This document shows positions 1 through 12,689 of a stretch of 64,000 bases of DNA, in pieces. How positions within the stretch are numbered: position 1 is the stretch's first letter; each line of letters starts with the position of its first letter. A program made the position numbers and the translations under genes. Under the pieces are notes generated by a model that searched no databases, was not told the DNA's origin, and saw only the letters and a list, made by a program, of their open reading frames with translations. The stretch covers positions 19,127,908 through 19,191,907 of the forward strand of contig OX291541.1 of NCBI GenBank assembly GCA_946406115.1, read 5' to 3'. Source of the stretch: Apoda limacodes. Lineage: Eukaryota; Arthropoda; Insecta; Lepidoptera; Limacodidae.

Positions 1-719
1 GTTCCAAATCGCAACGTGGAATTAAAAAAGTGGTTTTGGGACGCCCTGGGTAGAGTAATTTTCCAACTGTCAAGTTGAATTGTTTACAATGTCATAGAGA
101 AGGTTGAAAATTACTCCTGTCAGTGTAAAAAATAACTGTAAAATCCCGTTTACCGTTCCAAAACGGGTTGATTTTTCAACTTTACGAAGCGAGGAGGCGG
201 GTTTTTGAACATAAAAAACAATGTGTAATAAATTTTAAAAGACCTGAAATGTTTTTTTAATTTATCCTCCAATCAAAAGTAGATATTAGGAGAGGCTTGT
301 TAATGATTTGTTTTCTACTTGCAAATGACCGTATTTTTTTATTTTTTTATACAGCTCTGAGGACCGAAAAAAGGCTTTTTCAACTTAATACCTACATTCC
401 CGCGTTTCTCAGAAAAAGTGTCTTGAACACTGAAACAGACAAATTTTATATATTGATTGAGTTTTATTTTGGTTTTAAGTCAAAAAAGTTGTACCTAAGT
501 AATTTAATCAAAAAAAATTACATTCATTTAAATAAATCATGAAATCACCGCTAAAGGACGTCGCGCGTCTGTCAGATTTCCGGATGTCACGAAGGCGAAG
601 GCCAAGGTTGCACGCTATAGTACCAAGTTGAAGTTCATACATAAGTGTGAAGGTAATTCAATAGTTGCGTGTCAACACATAACAACAGGGTACAATTATT
701 GTAATTTCAAACTTTTCAA
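1..719. other. No recognised gene; AT-rich sequence
   Basis: No recognisable gene. A short GC-richer patch at 541-650 reads FPDVTKAKAKVARYSTKL in one frame and ends near GAAG|GTAATT, but nothing around it supports an exon. Confidence 0.3.
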
Positions 720-727
720 GGTTAAAT

Positions 728-1020
728 CAGGGCTGTACCTAGAGTTGAATCTAAGGTAGGGCAGCGGTGGTTTCATGCACGGGTACGGCGCATGTAATTT
801 TTCTATCTTTCAATATTTTACCTGCTTGTGAGCGTGAGTAATTAAGGTAGAAGGTAATTGGGTGGGATCGCGGGAAAACAAGAGCAAAATGGTATTAATT
901 TATAGTACGGGTAAACAAATTATATATGTTATACCTTAGTTTATGGTACTTTTAAGGTAGGGCATTAGTATTTCAAGGTAGGGCATTGCCCCACAATACC
1001 CCCCCTTACCTACGGCCCTG
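728..1020. mobile_element. hAT-type MITE with perfect 8-bp target duplication
   Basis: The element starts CAGGGCTGTACC and its far end, read on the other strand, starts CAGGGCCGTAGG. It is flanked by a perfect 8-bp repeat GGTTAAAT at 720-727 and 1021-1028. CAGGG-type termini and 8-bp duplications are hallmarks of hAT transposons. The 293-bp interior is non-coding and holds three copies of AAGGTAGGGCA. The intact duplication suggests a fairly recent insertion. Confidence 0.8.
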
Positions 1021-1028
1021 GGTTAAAT

Positions 1029-1968
1029 TGATTAAAAATTTTCCCATAAGAACTTCATTGTATTATATATATTTATTAAATACATTATAAACGTTTTTTA
1101 CCACTCAAAATGTGTTATTATTACATAGTCTCAAAAAGAATATAGTACATTACTGCCGCAGTCCGCAAACGCAGCTTAACTAGTGAGTATGTGGACCAAT
1201 GCATAGCTGAGGCACGCATCACAGAGTCCGGTTATACTCAGTTGTGGCCAAGGCTTGTATAGTGCTTTTCTCAAACATGCGTGAAAATAACTAATTATAT
1301 TGACAACTGTATTGACAACAATCAAAATAGTTTAGGGAATTATGCCACCAATTCGCCGCGTTCAAATTTCGATTTCTTTTTGAATTTTTTAAATTAATTT
1401 AATGGCGCGTTCTTCCTGTTGTGCCCGTCCGAAATTTAAATAAAACTTGATGAGTTATCTCTTTAGTTATAAATGTTCGAGTTTAAAAAGTTCGTTCCAT
1501 TTCCAACTTTCATATTTGACCGCTCGAGCAGGCGGCTACAACATTGCGGGTCGCGTGAAGAAGTAACAAACATGCACACACACACAAACTTTCGCATTTT
1601 AATATTAGTGTGAAGTGTGATAAATGTATCTTAAAATAAGGAAATACCTTGTAAAAATAATGTTATACTTTATGTTATTTATTCAATAAAAACCTTGGTA
1701 AACCTACTGGTATTTTATGTAAGTATAAATATTTTGCGACTGAGGTAAATACAAGATGATAAACTCGTTTTGAGTAGCGAAAAATATTTAACGCAGTTTG
1801 TATGCTGATAGTATTCGTAATGAAAATGCGTAATTTTATTGTAAAATCTAATTATAAAAAGGTATTTCACTAAGAAAATAACTTTGACGAAAAGTGCATT
1901 TTCGTAGTGAAATACTTTTTTATAATTAAATTCAACTTTATTTTTATAAGCATATAACAATAAACATA
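1029..1968. other. No recognised feature
   Basis: AT-rich sequence with a short (AC)n tract near 1572-1588. No ORF with family resemblance on either strand. Confidence 0.3.
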
Positions 1969-2340
1969 TATCTAATACCTTTAAACGAGCAATTCTGGTA
2001 CATATATATGTATATATATATATATAATCTGAATCTCGGAAACGGCTCTAACGATTTTCATGAAAATTAGTATGCAGGGGGTTTTGGGAACGATAAATCG
2101 ATGTAGCTAGGTTTCATTTTAGAAAACGTCGTTTTATCCGTGTTTTTAGGCAGTGATAAACTGAAAAATATGACTCTTCCTGACATCTATTGGCGAGTAG
2201 TAATAAGCAACATTAAAGCTATTTGACAATAGATGGCGTTATTAAGCAACGCTTAAACTACTTGACAATAGATGGCGTTGTTTAAAAAAAACGATCAACG
2301 CTCGGTCCTCCAGGTACTATATTTTAAATGTAATAATATT
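1969..2340 (+). repeat. Interspersed repeat family R, copy 1
   Basis: It begins ATCTAATACCTTTAAACGAG, has a (TA)n tract, then GAATCTCGGAAACGGCTC, CGATAAATCGATG and TTGACAATAGATGGCG, and ends near CGGTCCTCCAGGTACTA. Further copies lie at 5055-5340 and, interrupted, at 51090-51150 plus 53583-53910. It is non-coding; its class is unknown to me. Confidence 0.75.
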
Positions 2341-3267
2341 TTTTGAATGTTTCCAATTAGGTATCTTATTTCTTATACATACTACGTAGTTGCATAAAAT
2401 CCGCTTTGATTTTCGAGAGCACGGAAGCAAATATTTCAAAACAAGCGAATCTTAGTATGTAAAGCGGTTCAATCGCATAAGAACGGCAGAAGGGATGTGT
2501 ATGAGAATACACATAAGACGGAGCTTATACATTTACCATGAATGAAAATTCCCCTGGAAATAGGCTTTTGTTGGCGAAAACCACGGACACAGCTTTTACT
2601 GTCAAAAAATTCACTCAACCCTCAAAAGGTAAAAAATAAACTTTCATGGGACACAGCTAAGTGTTTTTTTTCTTTAAGGGGCATATAGCAGCTAGCGCCG
2701 CCATTAGATATGCTCAATTTATTCTTCGTAGAAAACGAATTTCTAAAATCCAAAACTATTCATTAGCTATTTTTAGAAGATTTTATATAATTTCTAAATA
2801 ATATCTCTGAGTTGTATTTGGCATTTCTGCTAAAAACGGCCACTTTTACTACTTTTAGCAGAAATGCCAAGTAGTGTTTTTAATATCCATAAACATCTTA
2901 CCTAAAAGAAAATCCACGCGGAAATGGTAGGTAGATTGGTTTCATGTTTAATCTTCTGTCATTCAATTTTACCAATAATTTTTTAATTAATCTAGAAAAG
3001 GAATCTCATAATCATCAGATAGTCAACTAATGATCATGACATAGGTATTATATCCTCACTTTCATTTAAATCCACCTTTTGAATCTGCTTTAGATACGCT
3101 GCCAAAACTGAAACACTTTTAACGTCGAAAAACAAAACAAAAACGTCCCCCAATATGAGTTGTATAAAGCTTAAGTCAGGCATTTATTATATTTTATTAT
3201 ATTAATTTTATTTTTTAAATGTTTCAATAAGTCTTTATCGAAGCTTTAGCCCTTGTAAGAGCCATAT
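2341..3267. other. No recognised gene
   Basis: AT-rich sequence. A short imperfect inverted repeat sits near 2816-2870, where GGCATTTCTGCTAAAA and TTTTAGCAGAAATGCC face each other about 20 nt apart. Nothing else stands out. Confidence 0.35.
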
Positions 3268-3538
3268 GCAAGTAAATAAATAAATAAATAATACTGGACA
3301 TTACACACAATGCCGGCTGGCCCCAAAGTAACCAAAGCTTGTGTTATGGATACCAGACAACGGATACAAATACATATTTTACTTTTTTTTGTAAATACAT
3401 ACATATCATATATAAATTCTCCCAGACTCAAGACAAACACGAATGTTTCTATAACATAAATGTTTGTCTAGTGCGGGAATCGAAACCACATCCTCTGCAC
3501 AGCAGCCGGCCACACTACCAACTAGGCTGCGAGGGTAC
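3268..3538 (-). repeat. tRNA-headed SINE, copy 1
   Basis: On the minus strand the head reads TAGTTGGTAGTGTGG (A-box-like) and GGTTTCGATTCC (B-box-like), then a body with CATAAATGTTTG-type sequence, and ends at the (AAAT)n tract near 3270. Related copies lie at 32157-32382 (-) and 46805-47065 (+). Confidence 0.7.
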
Positions 3539-3714
3539 TTTGCCTTTTGGATATTTTTGTGAAGAAGCATTTAGTTCTAGCTTTATAAGGGCTTAGGTTT
3601 TATAACAGCATGCACATAAATAAAGCGACTATACGACTAAAATATTATATGGCTGAAAGAATCTTATATGATTATGTATTACTTTTTGTTTTTAAATTGC
3701 CATATAAATCCATA

Positions 3715-3954
3715 CTTATATTATAAATGCGAAAATAACTCTGTCTGTCTGTTACCTCCTCACACTTAAACCGCTGTACCTATCGATCAAGCTGAAATTT
3801 GGCATGGAGATAGTTTGAGTCCCGAGAAAGAACATAAGCTTCTTGAAAACGTAAAGTGTGAGTCGATTTTTTATTCTATAATCGAAAAGTTTCCGTTGAA
3901 ATCCTGCTCCGATAACCAAATTCAGGGCGAGTGAAACTGCGGGCCAAAGCTAGT
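3715..3954 (+). mobile_element. Helitron-like non-autonomous element ending CTAGT
   Basis: It runs from ATTATAAATGCGAAAATAAC through TCTGTCTGTCTGTTACCTCC and AAATTTGGCATGGAGATAG to GCGGGCCAAAGCTAGT. This is the layout of a non-autonomous family very common in Lepidoptera, whose CTAGT end fits the Helitron CTRRT rule. A second degenerate piece is at 4046-4150. Confidence 0.6.
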
Positions 3955-4150
3955 TAGCTATATACACATTGAACAATAGATTAAAATATCTAATTAGCAA
4001 AAAAAGTTAGAATTTGCCTTTAAAAGGATAATTGTAAAAGTAATCCATACTTCCATACTAATATCATAAATGTGAAAGTAACTTTGTATGTCTGATACCG
4101 CTGTACTGATTAAGATGAAATTTTGCATGGTGATAGTTTGAGTTAAAATT

Positions 4151-5054
4151 AGAAAATGGCTCCTTTTTCCCAAAGCTCCTTTCTCCTTTTTTACCTGACC
4201 AATTTTAAGCCATAAAAACAATTTAATTCACGTTAGAGTAAAAGGGGGTTAAACTGTCCCGGACTACCCTTAACTGTAACTTTACGAACAACCTACGTGT
4301 CTACTACTACTGTCACTGAACTCCTCCTAAACGGCTGTACCGATTTTGTTAAATTTAACCTTTTTTTATGGATGGTTATAAAAAAAGGTTAAAGATGGGT
4401 ACCTTGGATGGTTACATTAACAATTGGACCCGGTAGGCGACGCTGTGGTTGAGTTATTAATAAATTTGTATTTATGAAGCTAAATGATTCTGCAGTTGCA
4501 TGTCTTTTTCTAGCGTTTTGTTTTTATTTGACAGAAAAGAGACAGGTAGCTGCAGCACATTAGCTTTGTCTCTTGCCAAAGAGTGGCAAAAATTGTGGGG
4601 TTGTTGCCATAGAGCAGATTACAGAACTCGAAATTTATGGTACCTCCTCGTTTGGCTTTTTTATGTTAAAAATAAAACATGTTACAACTTTTGCTTTCTT
4701 GGATATCTTGTTTGTATGTTACCTACCTACCGAATAAATGAAAAAAAAACTGTGCATAAACAGTGGAACTATTAGTTTTGGACTGACACATACTTAAGGT
4801 ATATCTAAAAATTCTTCACCTAAGCCACAGATTATATAATACGATATAAGTACCTAATCGATTGAATTACTGGTTTGCCTGGCTCGCTGTTTGGCTCAGG
4901 GTGATGTCATATTCATTGGCCTTGCATGCATCAAAACCAGTATTCATGTTTCTAATAAAAATCTTAAAATCAAAGAGGTAATGAATTATTAAAAGAGTTT
5001 ACATATATATAGGTTTTTTGGTAGTAGGTAGGAAGTTATCGTAAACTTCATACC
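4151..5054. other. No recognised gene
   Basis: AT-rich sequence with scraps of Helitron-like repeat near 4300-4360 (CTCCTCCTAAACGGCTGTAC). No supported gene. Confidence 0.3.
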
Positions 5055-5340
5055 TATATAATATCTTTAAACGAGCAACGATTTTCATAAAATTTAGTAT
5101 GCAGAGGGTTTGGGGGGCGATAAATCGATGCAGCTAATTTTTATTTTTAGAAAACTTCGTTTTATTCGTGTTTTCAGGCAATGATAAACTGAAAAATATG
5201 ACTCTTCCTGACATTTATTGGCGAGTAGTAAAACTATTATTTTTACCGACACAGCAACACTAAGGCTACTTGACAATAGATGGCGTTGTTAAAAAAACGA
5301 GCAAAACTCGGTCTTCTAGGTACTGCATATTATTTATAAC
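5055..5340 (+). repeat. Interspersed repeat family R, copy 2
   Basis: Matches copy 1 from CTTTAAACGAGCAACGATTT through GCGATAAATCGATG and TTGACAATAGATGGCG to CGGTCTTCTAGGTACTG. The (TA)n tract and first part of the core are deleted. Confidence 0.7.
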
Positions 5341-5644
5341 TATCTAATAACTATATTTATTTCTTAGGTATTCCCCTGGGGGACTCTTGACCAGTATAAA
5401 GAATGCCGGACATTGTCTATCTTTGTGCTGTATTTCATCAACATCATTTAGTGGATAGTTATAAACATCAAACTTTCACATTTACTATATTTGCAGAATA
5501 CGTTAGTTTTCTTCTACTTTATAAGGTGAAAATACTAGCAATGAATAAAGCCTAGCTGTGTTAATCTAAGTCGCGTATTGGGGCTTATCCCGATATCTTT
5601 CGAGTATTTTACAGTGTTTAGGGACATATACATTTATAATGAGA

Positions 5645-6220
5645 ACTGGACTTTGGCCTACGGCTTCTTCCAATAAGAAGCATTTGCTCTGTAGTGGTGA
5701 CTAACAATGGCTAAGCCATACTCCTACACCCTGAACTCTAAATGCATGACGATACGAGTATTTTGCTATAGGTACAATGGCTACACTATAGGACATTCAA
5801 GTTTAGATTCTGATTTCTAAATCTATAGTATCACACCTGAATCTAACTCTTCAAACTCTGAGGGCATGATGTTCATAATGTTACCAGCCGTGCGGCCACT
5901 GTAGTGAGGACCAAACAAAAGCTATTGTTTGGTCCTCACTACAGTGGCCGCACGGCTTGCAGAATTTCCCTCCTAAAAGCTCGGCTTAACGATTGCTTTT
6001 ATATGACTTCAGGTTCACGAGTATCACTATAGATTCAGAAATCGAAATCCAACCTTGAGCGTCCTAGTTGTTGTATTCAGCCTAAGGAAATAGTTATTCT
6101 AATCATTGGACCTTCAGAGTTTAAGGCAGTAGGAATATGGATGGGCCTCCTAGTTATTGTTGTAGTCTTAAGTTATTACAAAAAGTTCCATGGACATCAG
6201 ATTTATAAGCTTAATCAAAG
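5645..6220. repeat. Long degenerate palindrome with perfect hairpin core
   Basis: The core arms 5886-5918 and 5925-5957 are 33 bp each, perfectly complementary, separated by AAGCTA. Outside the core the two sides remain recognisably inverted but diverged: ACTATAGATTTAGAAATC on one side faces ACTATAGATTCAGAAATC on the other, and similar pairs continue outward for about 250 bp per side. Confidence 0.7.
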
Positions 6221-7096
6221 TTTAGGGTTGTTGTCTCCAATTTGCAGTCGTTGCAAGAAACAGCTTATATTTTTGCTGGTCGTCCTTCGAACTTTAAGAT
6301 CTGAATTTTCGGAGTGTAACTGATTAGAATATAAAACATCTGAATCCACATAAACTAACTACCCAGCTTCCTCATCGTTAGGCCTGATAATGGGAACCTG
6401 CGTCCTACTTTCAAGTATGCAATATATACATTCAGACATCACAGACCCACTAATATTCATAAGGCTCAATTTCAATTTCACTGGGATTTTGGCATAAAAT
6501 AATCCACTTATACGAGTAACATTTTTTTATGCCACAAAACAAAAAAAAAATATTATTAAGATTAATGTAATTGCAATGTGTATATGTAGGATAAGTAGGG
6601 TAATCTTATTGCGTGATAAAACAGAAATTTGAAAAAAAACTCAATTTTCTACTGTTAATATTTTTTATTTTTTTATAGGAACGTAGATCAGTCTTTCGCT
6701 GTTATTATAAGCACTTCATATATATTAATGACACTGTAAAATAAGTTTGAAAACATATTTTGCCCGCCTACGTGACTTGGGCAATTACGCTACTTACCGC
6801 TACTAACACTTTAAGTCCGATATACACATTACTCTAATAAACCTATATCGAAATTAGGTGTGTCATTTATATATTTTGTCCTGTAATTGAGTGAATACAA
6901 GGCAACTTTAACTATTTTAAAGGACAACGATATTGATACCTAGCAGGTAACCTTATTTATGGTATCATGTTTACATAAATTAGATAATAAACATCAAATA
7001 AAACAATATTTTTCGTAGATCATTAAACCTCTATATAAAGAAAAAATAAAAAAATCAAAAAATAAAAATCTCAATAATAACGTAAAAAGTACTGTC
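6221..7096. other. No recognised gene
   Basis: AT-rich sequence without a recognised ORF or repeat. Confidence 0.3.
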
Positions 7097-7132
7097 TAGC
7101 GTTCATTAAATCATGGTTTCCTAGAGTCTCTT

Positions 7133-7566
7133 TCAACTTATCATAGAAGTCTGCAAGGACTGTTGGGTAGGATCATATTGCCCGCCCTGCAGGAAGATTT
7201 CAGGAGTACGCAGAGACAAACCATAGCGGTTTTTGAAACTTATGCACCAGTTCCAACCTGCAGATCCATTTTTTACTTTGAAATTGTGTTTCATGATAGC
7301 GGCTTGCGCTAAGGACAAAGTAATTCGTCTTATTTGTGTCACAGATAAGCCCAAACCTAATTCTTGCATTTTTACTATATAATTAACAAGGCGTTGTTCC
7401 AAATCAATTGACAAAGAAAAGGTCTTCCTATTTTTTTCATTCTAATTTCAATAGCATCAGCTCGGAAGTCGGGACATAATGTTCTGCTCAAATATGAGTC
7501 TAAGTCTAAGTCATCTTTGGTTCCTCTATCGCTCGGGGAATACCCGTGTTTCATTTCGTTCGTCAA
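7133..7566 (-). pseudogene. Pogo/Tc5-like transposase N-terminal DNA-binding fragment
   Basis: Two overlapping frames on the minus strand read KKIGRPF and then SIDLEQRLVNYIVKMQELGL, followed by AGWNWCISFKNRYGLSLRTPE. This is the pattern of the CENP-B/Tc5 type helix-turn-helix (GR..L...E..LV.YI..M..LG..., AG..W...F..R...LSLR.PE) found in pogo-like transposases and their domesticated relatives. A frameshift near 7415-7430 breaks it and no DDE catalytic domain follows. It points away from the hAT remnant starting at 7797. Confidence 0.6.
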
Positions 7567-7796
7567 CTCTTGTCACCTTATTATTATTTTACTTGCAATA
7601 TGAGTTACAAAGACGTTACTGTACCGTACATATCTTTCAATTTTATTGAATTTTACGTTCTTATAGTATTTAAAGTATTGAGTGAGCTGGAAAAGTGTAA
7701 ATTATAGTATTTAAAGTACTGAGAAGCTGAAAAAGTGTAAAAAATCTGTGTGATAGTTAAAAAATTGTTTGTGCGAAACAAAACAAGATTTACGAA

Positions 7797-9606
7797 ATGA
7801 GTTCGCGTGATCATGATGCCGGTAGAAAATTTGTGTCAGGTAGTTCAAAAAGGAAACAAGCTATCAAAAGAAAGCAGGTAGAAGAAAATCTACGTGGATC
7901 TTTATATAAATACATAAAAAGTGATAATCAAGAAACCTCTTCAAAACATTTATTGACTAAAAGTGACTCTAATCCTGATCCAGCTGAAAACATTCCTTCC
8001 ACATCATCATGGGTGCCGCCGCCCTCATCAAGTAAAAACAACGAGGATGATGATGAATTAACTACATCATTGTCTCTTAGATCATCGGTGCCGCCGTCAA
8101 CGCTATCCAGTCAAGAACGCGAATCTAAGCCCAAAGATTGGATCAAGTGAAGGAGTGTGTGATTGGAAACTCTTGGGTGATTACCTTCAGTTTTACAAAT
8201 CTACTCGACAGCACAAAGATTGTATGTTGAAATGGATTAATTTAGAGAATGGTTTACAAAACTGTTCCACTATTGACTCCTTGGCCATGTCACAAATTGA
8301 ACAAGAAAGGCAACGTTGGAGAGATTTGAGAAAGAGAGTTTGACTAATTATATAATCACAGAATTAGAACAGTTAGGTATATTGTTGCAAAACTGCAGAG
8401 GCCAAGGATATCATAATGGCGCCATCATGCGTGGTAAAAAATGGCGTGCAAAAACGTATTCTTGAAATTAAACCACTTGCTTATTTTTTACCTTGTGGAA
8501 GTCATAGCTGGAATCTCATCCTAGGAGATGCAGCATCGTCTTGAGCAAAGTCTTTTTTTGGTTTGCTACATAGGTTGTACACTCTGTTTGCCGGCTCAAG
8601 TCAGAGGTGGGCTATTTTAAATGCTCATTTTAAATCGTTATCTCTAAACCTCTTTCTGAATCTAAATGGGAGTGCAGGGTAGCATCGATGAAGGTCGTTA
8701 AATACCAACTAAGCGATATATGTGACGCTTTAGATGATTAAGCAGAAAATACAACAAATTGTCAGTGGGTCAGTGAATGCCAATCTATAGAAAAAGAAAT
8801 AACTACCTCCAAATTTGTAGTTTCACTTATCATATGGTATGACATTCTTACAAAGATAAATGTTGTAAGTAAAATGTGGCAAAGCGAAAACATGCACTTA
8901 GATATGGCTATACAATACCCAGACGCATTCACAAATTGGTTCGATAATTATCGATAAAATGGTTTTTAGTTATCTCTTGTAACAGCGAGAGAAATAGTCC
9001 GAAGACGACGTAAAAAAGGCATTTTGATTATGAATGGGAAGATGAAGCTCATGAATTGAATGCGGAAGAGATTTTCAAAATAAACTATTTTTATGTCATT
9101 GTCGACAATGTGACTTAAACATGTGAGAGCATATTATTTATTATATATTAATATAAAAAGATTAAAGGAAATTAGTGATAGTGAACTTTTTAAGCAATGC
9201 AGCGACTTGCAAATATCTATGGCAGAAGGAGAATCATGTGATATTGATGGACATGAATTGTACGAAGAACTGAATATGTTCATCGGTGTGTATGATAAAT
9301 AATATAAATAATAAAACTAATACATAGTAGAAAAAAATTACTGAAGTTTACCCCACTAATCGAAATAGTCCTGAGAATTATTGCCACCACACCTATTCCA
9401 GTTGCGTCTGCTGAAAGGAGTTTTTCGAGGCTTAAAATCATTAGAACATATTCGAGGAAGTCGATGACACAAGATCGGCTTTCAGTCCTTGCTACTCTTT
9501 CAATCGAAAATGACGTAGGTCATTCGTTAGATTATTGTGCTTTAATTAAAGATTTTAGTCTAAGGAAAAGCCGCAAACATCAATTTTATAATCTCTTTAT
9601 TTCTTA
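7797..9606 (+). pseudogene. Decayed hAT transposase (ZMYM1-like)
   Basis: Pieces in order match the ZMYM1-like hAT layout. A Ser/Lys-rich N-terminus (7797-8150) comes first. Then CDWKLLGDYLQFYKSTRQHK and QIEQERQRWRDLRKRV (8155-8343) form the zinc-finger-associated region, followed by CRGQGYHNGA near 8393 (family CRGQGYDNG). Last is the dimerisation tail at about 9380-9560, reading TPIPVASAERSFSRLKIIRT and RLSVLATLSIEN. Stops and frameshifts separate the pieces and the middle is much reduced, so it is not functional. CAGCGGCGGCCTTACCC, read on the minus strand from 9810, could be the right terminal repeat; I did not find the left one. Confidence 0.75.
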
Positions 9607-10940
9607 ATTTTTTAAATCTTTCAATGTAAAATATTTTAAAACTCAAATTTTATTGAATTGTATAACATTAGCATTTCTCGTCAAACATGACAAATACCTA
9701 AACCAAACAACCAGGCCTACTTTCGCATCACATACATACTTTTCATGAAGGACAAAGGGCCTCGCAAAGACCTGCCGCCCGGAGCCTCGCTATGGGTAAG
9801 GCCGCCGCTGCATTGGATGGCCGGTTTTTGCGATTTTTAATTGTATTTTCTACCATTGTTCCTTAAAAAACGTTAAAAACAACAGACCTGTTTGCGACGC
9901 ACGCGTAATGGCCGAATTTGGCGCGCTGATGAACAATTTTGACAATTGTTGCTGTTTCGCTCAGCCGATTCTTACAACAATTTTACAAGGGAAAAACTAC
10001 CTTATGCTTTTGTAATAAGGTTAAGTTTCTTATCGTGGGAAATGCACACATATTTTTATAATAGCGTTAATACATAGTATAACGGAATAACGTATATATC
10101 AGAATTATGTGAGTCTACCCTAAGTATTAATTTTTTTTTTGATTTGATGATTGAAACTGGAATTTTCGTCGAGAGTCAATCCACTGATATGTCAAACTTA
10201 AAGTTATTGGTGGGCCAAACGCCCAAAGCCTGCAGCATCAGTGGGCCAAGCGTTGCCATCCGTCCATATAAAGCTGAAAAGGATTAGGTTTACTTTATTG
10301 ACCTCTTATCCGCACGTTCAACCGGATGCAATTATATTTTGTTAGACTTTTTTAATTCTATGACAAAATGGTTAAGGAAACTGAGCTTTTAAAACAGGTT
10401 TTTAGAAAATGACAATATGTTACTTAAAAATGATTATAACTTCGTATAAAAATACGTGTTAAATTCAAAGAATTTCAGCGTCCGGCTTTGGGACCCTAAA
10501 GTTTCTGAATTTAAAGATGGAAACGCTTGGGCCGTAAACCTCATAAAAAACTTATTTTATCGATCGTATTACTAAATGCCTAATGCAGTTTTTAACTATT
10601 ACTGTCTTTTTAGGACGTAAATTTAGTGCCGATAGTAGGCGTATTTAAATCCTTTTCTTCCTGAGTGGGCTTCAGCCAGAAGCAATAAAGGGCCGCATGG
10701 GGTCCGCCGCCGCCGGCTGCTTTTAGTTTATCGCTCCCAGATTATGTCCTATCCTATTTGTAATGATAATATGACCCTCATTCATAGTTTATACCAGCTT
10801 AGTTTGTATGTAGGTGTCATTATCTACTACCAACCAACTACTATTAGACTACTAAAGTAATACAACTGCTGCTACTCGCTAAGTATAACTAACGCTCAGT
10901 AACAATGACGAATAAACGGTTACGTCGTATTAGGAGAAAG
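9607..10940. other. No recognised gene; probable hAT end and unique sequence
   Basis: 9720-9810 looks like the subterminal part of the hAT element. The rest is AT-rich with a duplicated GTGGGCCAA motif near 10210-10255 and a GC-rich patch at 10690-10720. No coding signal. Confidence 0.3.
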
Positions 10941-10944
10941 AGCT

Positions 10945-11110
10945 GCCAAGGTTTTCTTCAAAAAAGAAGTTATTGGATTTCCGAAGGGTCGGCAACGCGT
11001 GAGTGATACCAAGTTGCAAGCGTCTATAGGCTACGGTGACCGCTTACCATCAGGCGGACCGTAAGCTTGTTTGCCACCTTAGTGGTATTTAAAAAAAAAA
11101 AAAAATGTTT
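10945..11110 (+). mobile_element. 3' end of a Jockey-like LINE
   Basis: Matches the last about 160 bp of the LINE at 13500-15950: AGGTTTTCTTCAAAAAAGAA, then CGGCAACGCG, GGTGACCGCTTACCATCAG and CTTGTTTGCCACC, then a poly-A run at 11090-11105. This is a strongly 5'-truncated copy, as expected for target-primed reverse transcription. Confidence 0.8.
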
Positions 11111-12689
11111 CGAAATTTTACGCCATTTGGCCTCATTTTAAAAAAGTGTTCTAACAGTTACTTAATATTAAATTAGTTAATATATTGTTACCTGCTTACT
11201 TGCCTGCACAGTACAATTCATACTCAGGTAGCTCCTGTATTATTATCTACTCTGACATTGAAGTATAAATCTAACATGTTCTAACTAACTAAGCTAACTC
11301 AAGTCTTTAACACCTCTAACATGGCTATTAGGTTGATGTACACTAAATTAAAAAAAAAACTTTTTCAGTGTTTGTATTTTATTTTAACTTTTAATTAACG
11401 TTCGATTTTGAATGAATTTTACTTTATTAGGCATCTATAGCTATATATCTATACCTACTAATGAACTGCTCTCGAATCTCTAAATCAATAGTTAGTTAAT
11501 TACAGTACCTTTATATAAATCCAGTCCAGAATAGTAATTATTTTTCAGAATCGGTCCAGTACCTAGCATACGAGATTCCCCTTACGAAAATTGAATAACA
11601 TACTCTCAAGTTATTAATCTGAATCAGAATAAAAATTAAACACTTATTAATAAAATTTTAGTGTTTCGAAATAAATCTCAAACACCTTTTTATTCAAGTG
11701 TGCTCCAAGCTTTAAATCCGTGCGACAGTAAGAAGGTCAACAACTCTATTTGTTATGAAAATGAGAACCATACATTTACTTATATATACGGCATTATGCG
11801 AGCTTGCCTTGGATCACAATGGCTATTTCAGCTGCTCTAGCTAAATGTTTATTTAGCTTGCTTTTTAACCGAATTTACCAGTTCACCTTCTCAAATCGTG
11901 TTTGTTATCGTAACTTAGCTTAGTTTTAGCTTTTTTGGGAGGACAGAGGTTCTGTTTACAGTTTTAGGACAAGTTCATGTTCATACTTATATACTTGCCG
12001 TGTTTTTTTAATTTTTTAGGCACTGCACCTAATAAGCTCATAATTTTAGCTATCCAGCATATCCGGCGCCGGCTGTTAAATATGGCGATGGGGCACTTTA
12101 GTACAATACTTTGCGGGGCACTTTCATACACTACGGTTTACGAATGTGCCCCATATAGGTTTATAAGTGCGTGATTGATATTCCTTTTGTTACTATTATT
12201 ATATTATGTTACTAGAATTGAGAAAGTAGATAAAGAATATATAACTGATACTTTAGAGAAGCTAATGCATAAATCTATGTCCGACCAAAACAGGTTCAGC
12301 CGAAATCAAAACCGAATTTTAGAAGCCCTTCTCCTCAGTTTCGGCCGAAACCGAAACTTAAACGTATCTTAACTTTCTATCGTATACTAAAATCTAAAGT
12401 TTTCTAAACTCATTTATTTTAACATACATACAGATAGTTAAAAGGTATTCAACAAAGAACAAAAAGAATAATTAAAGTATGTAACTAATATATCATATAG
12501 TGTCGAATTTTTTTTATTATTTTATTTGATTAGTTAATTGGTAATTTTAATAATTTGATATGATATTTTTGGCAAGGAAAATATTTTTTATTTAAAACAA
12601 TTGTTTAACTTGTACTCAGACCGAATTTTTAACAAATAATCTGTTTTTGATGTGATTTCTTTGTTATTAAACAATATTTTGAAGAAAAC
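11111..12689. other. No recognised gene
   Basis: AT-rich sequence. Near 12290-12362 the phrase TTTCGGCCGAAACCGAAACT and variants form a short low-complexity repeat. No supported coding region. Confidence 0.3.

Noticed and set aside
3339..3596. 85-codon + strand open frame
   Set aside because: It lies on a SINE copy.
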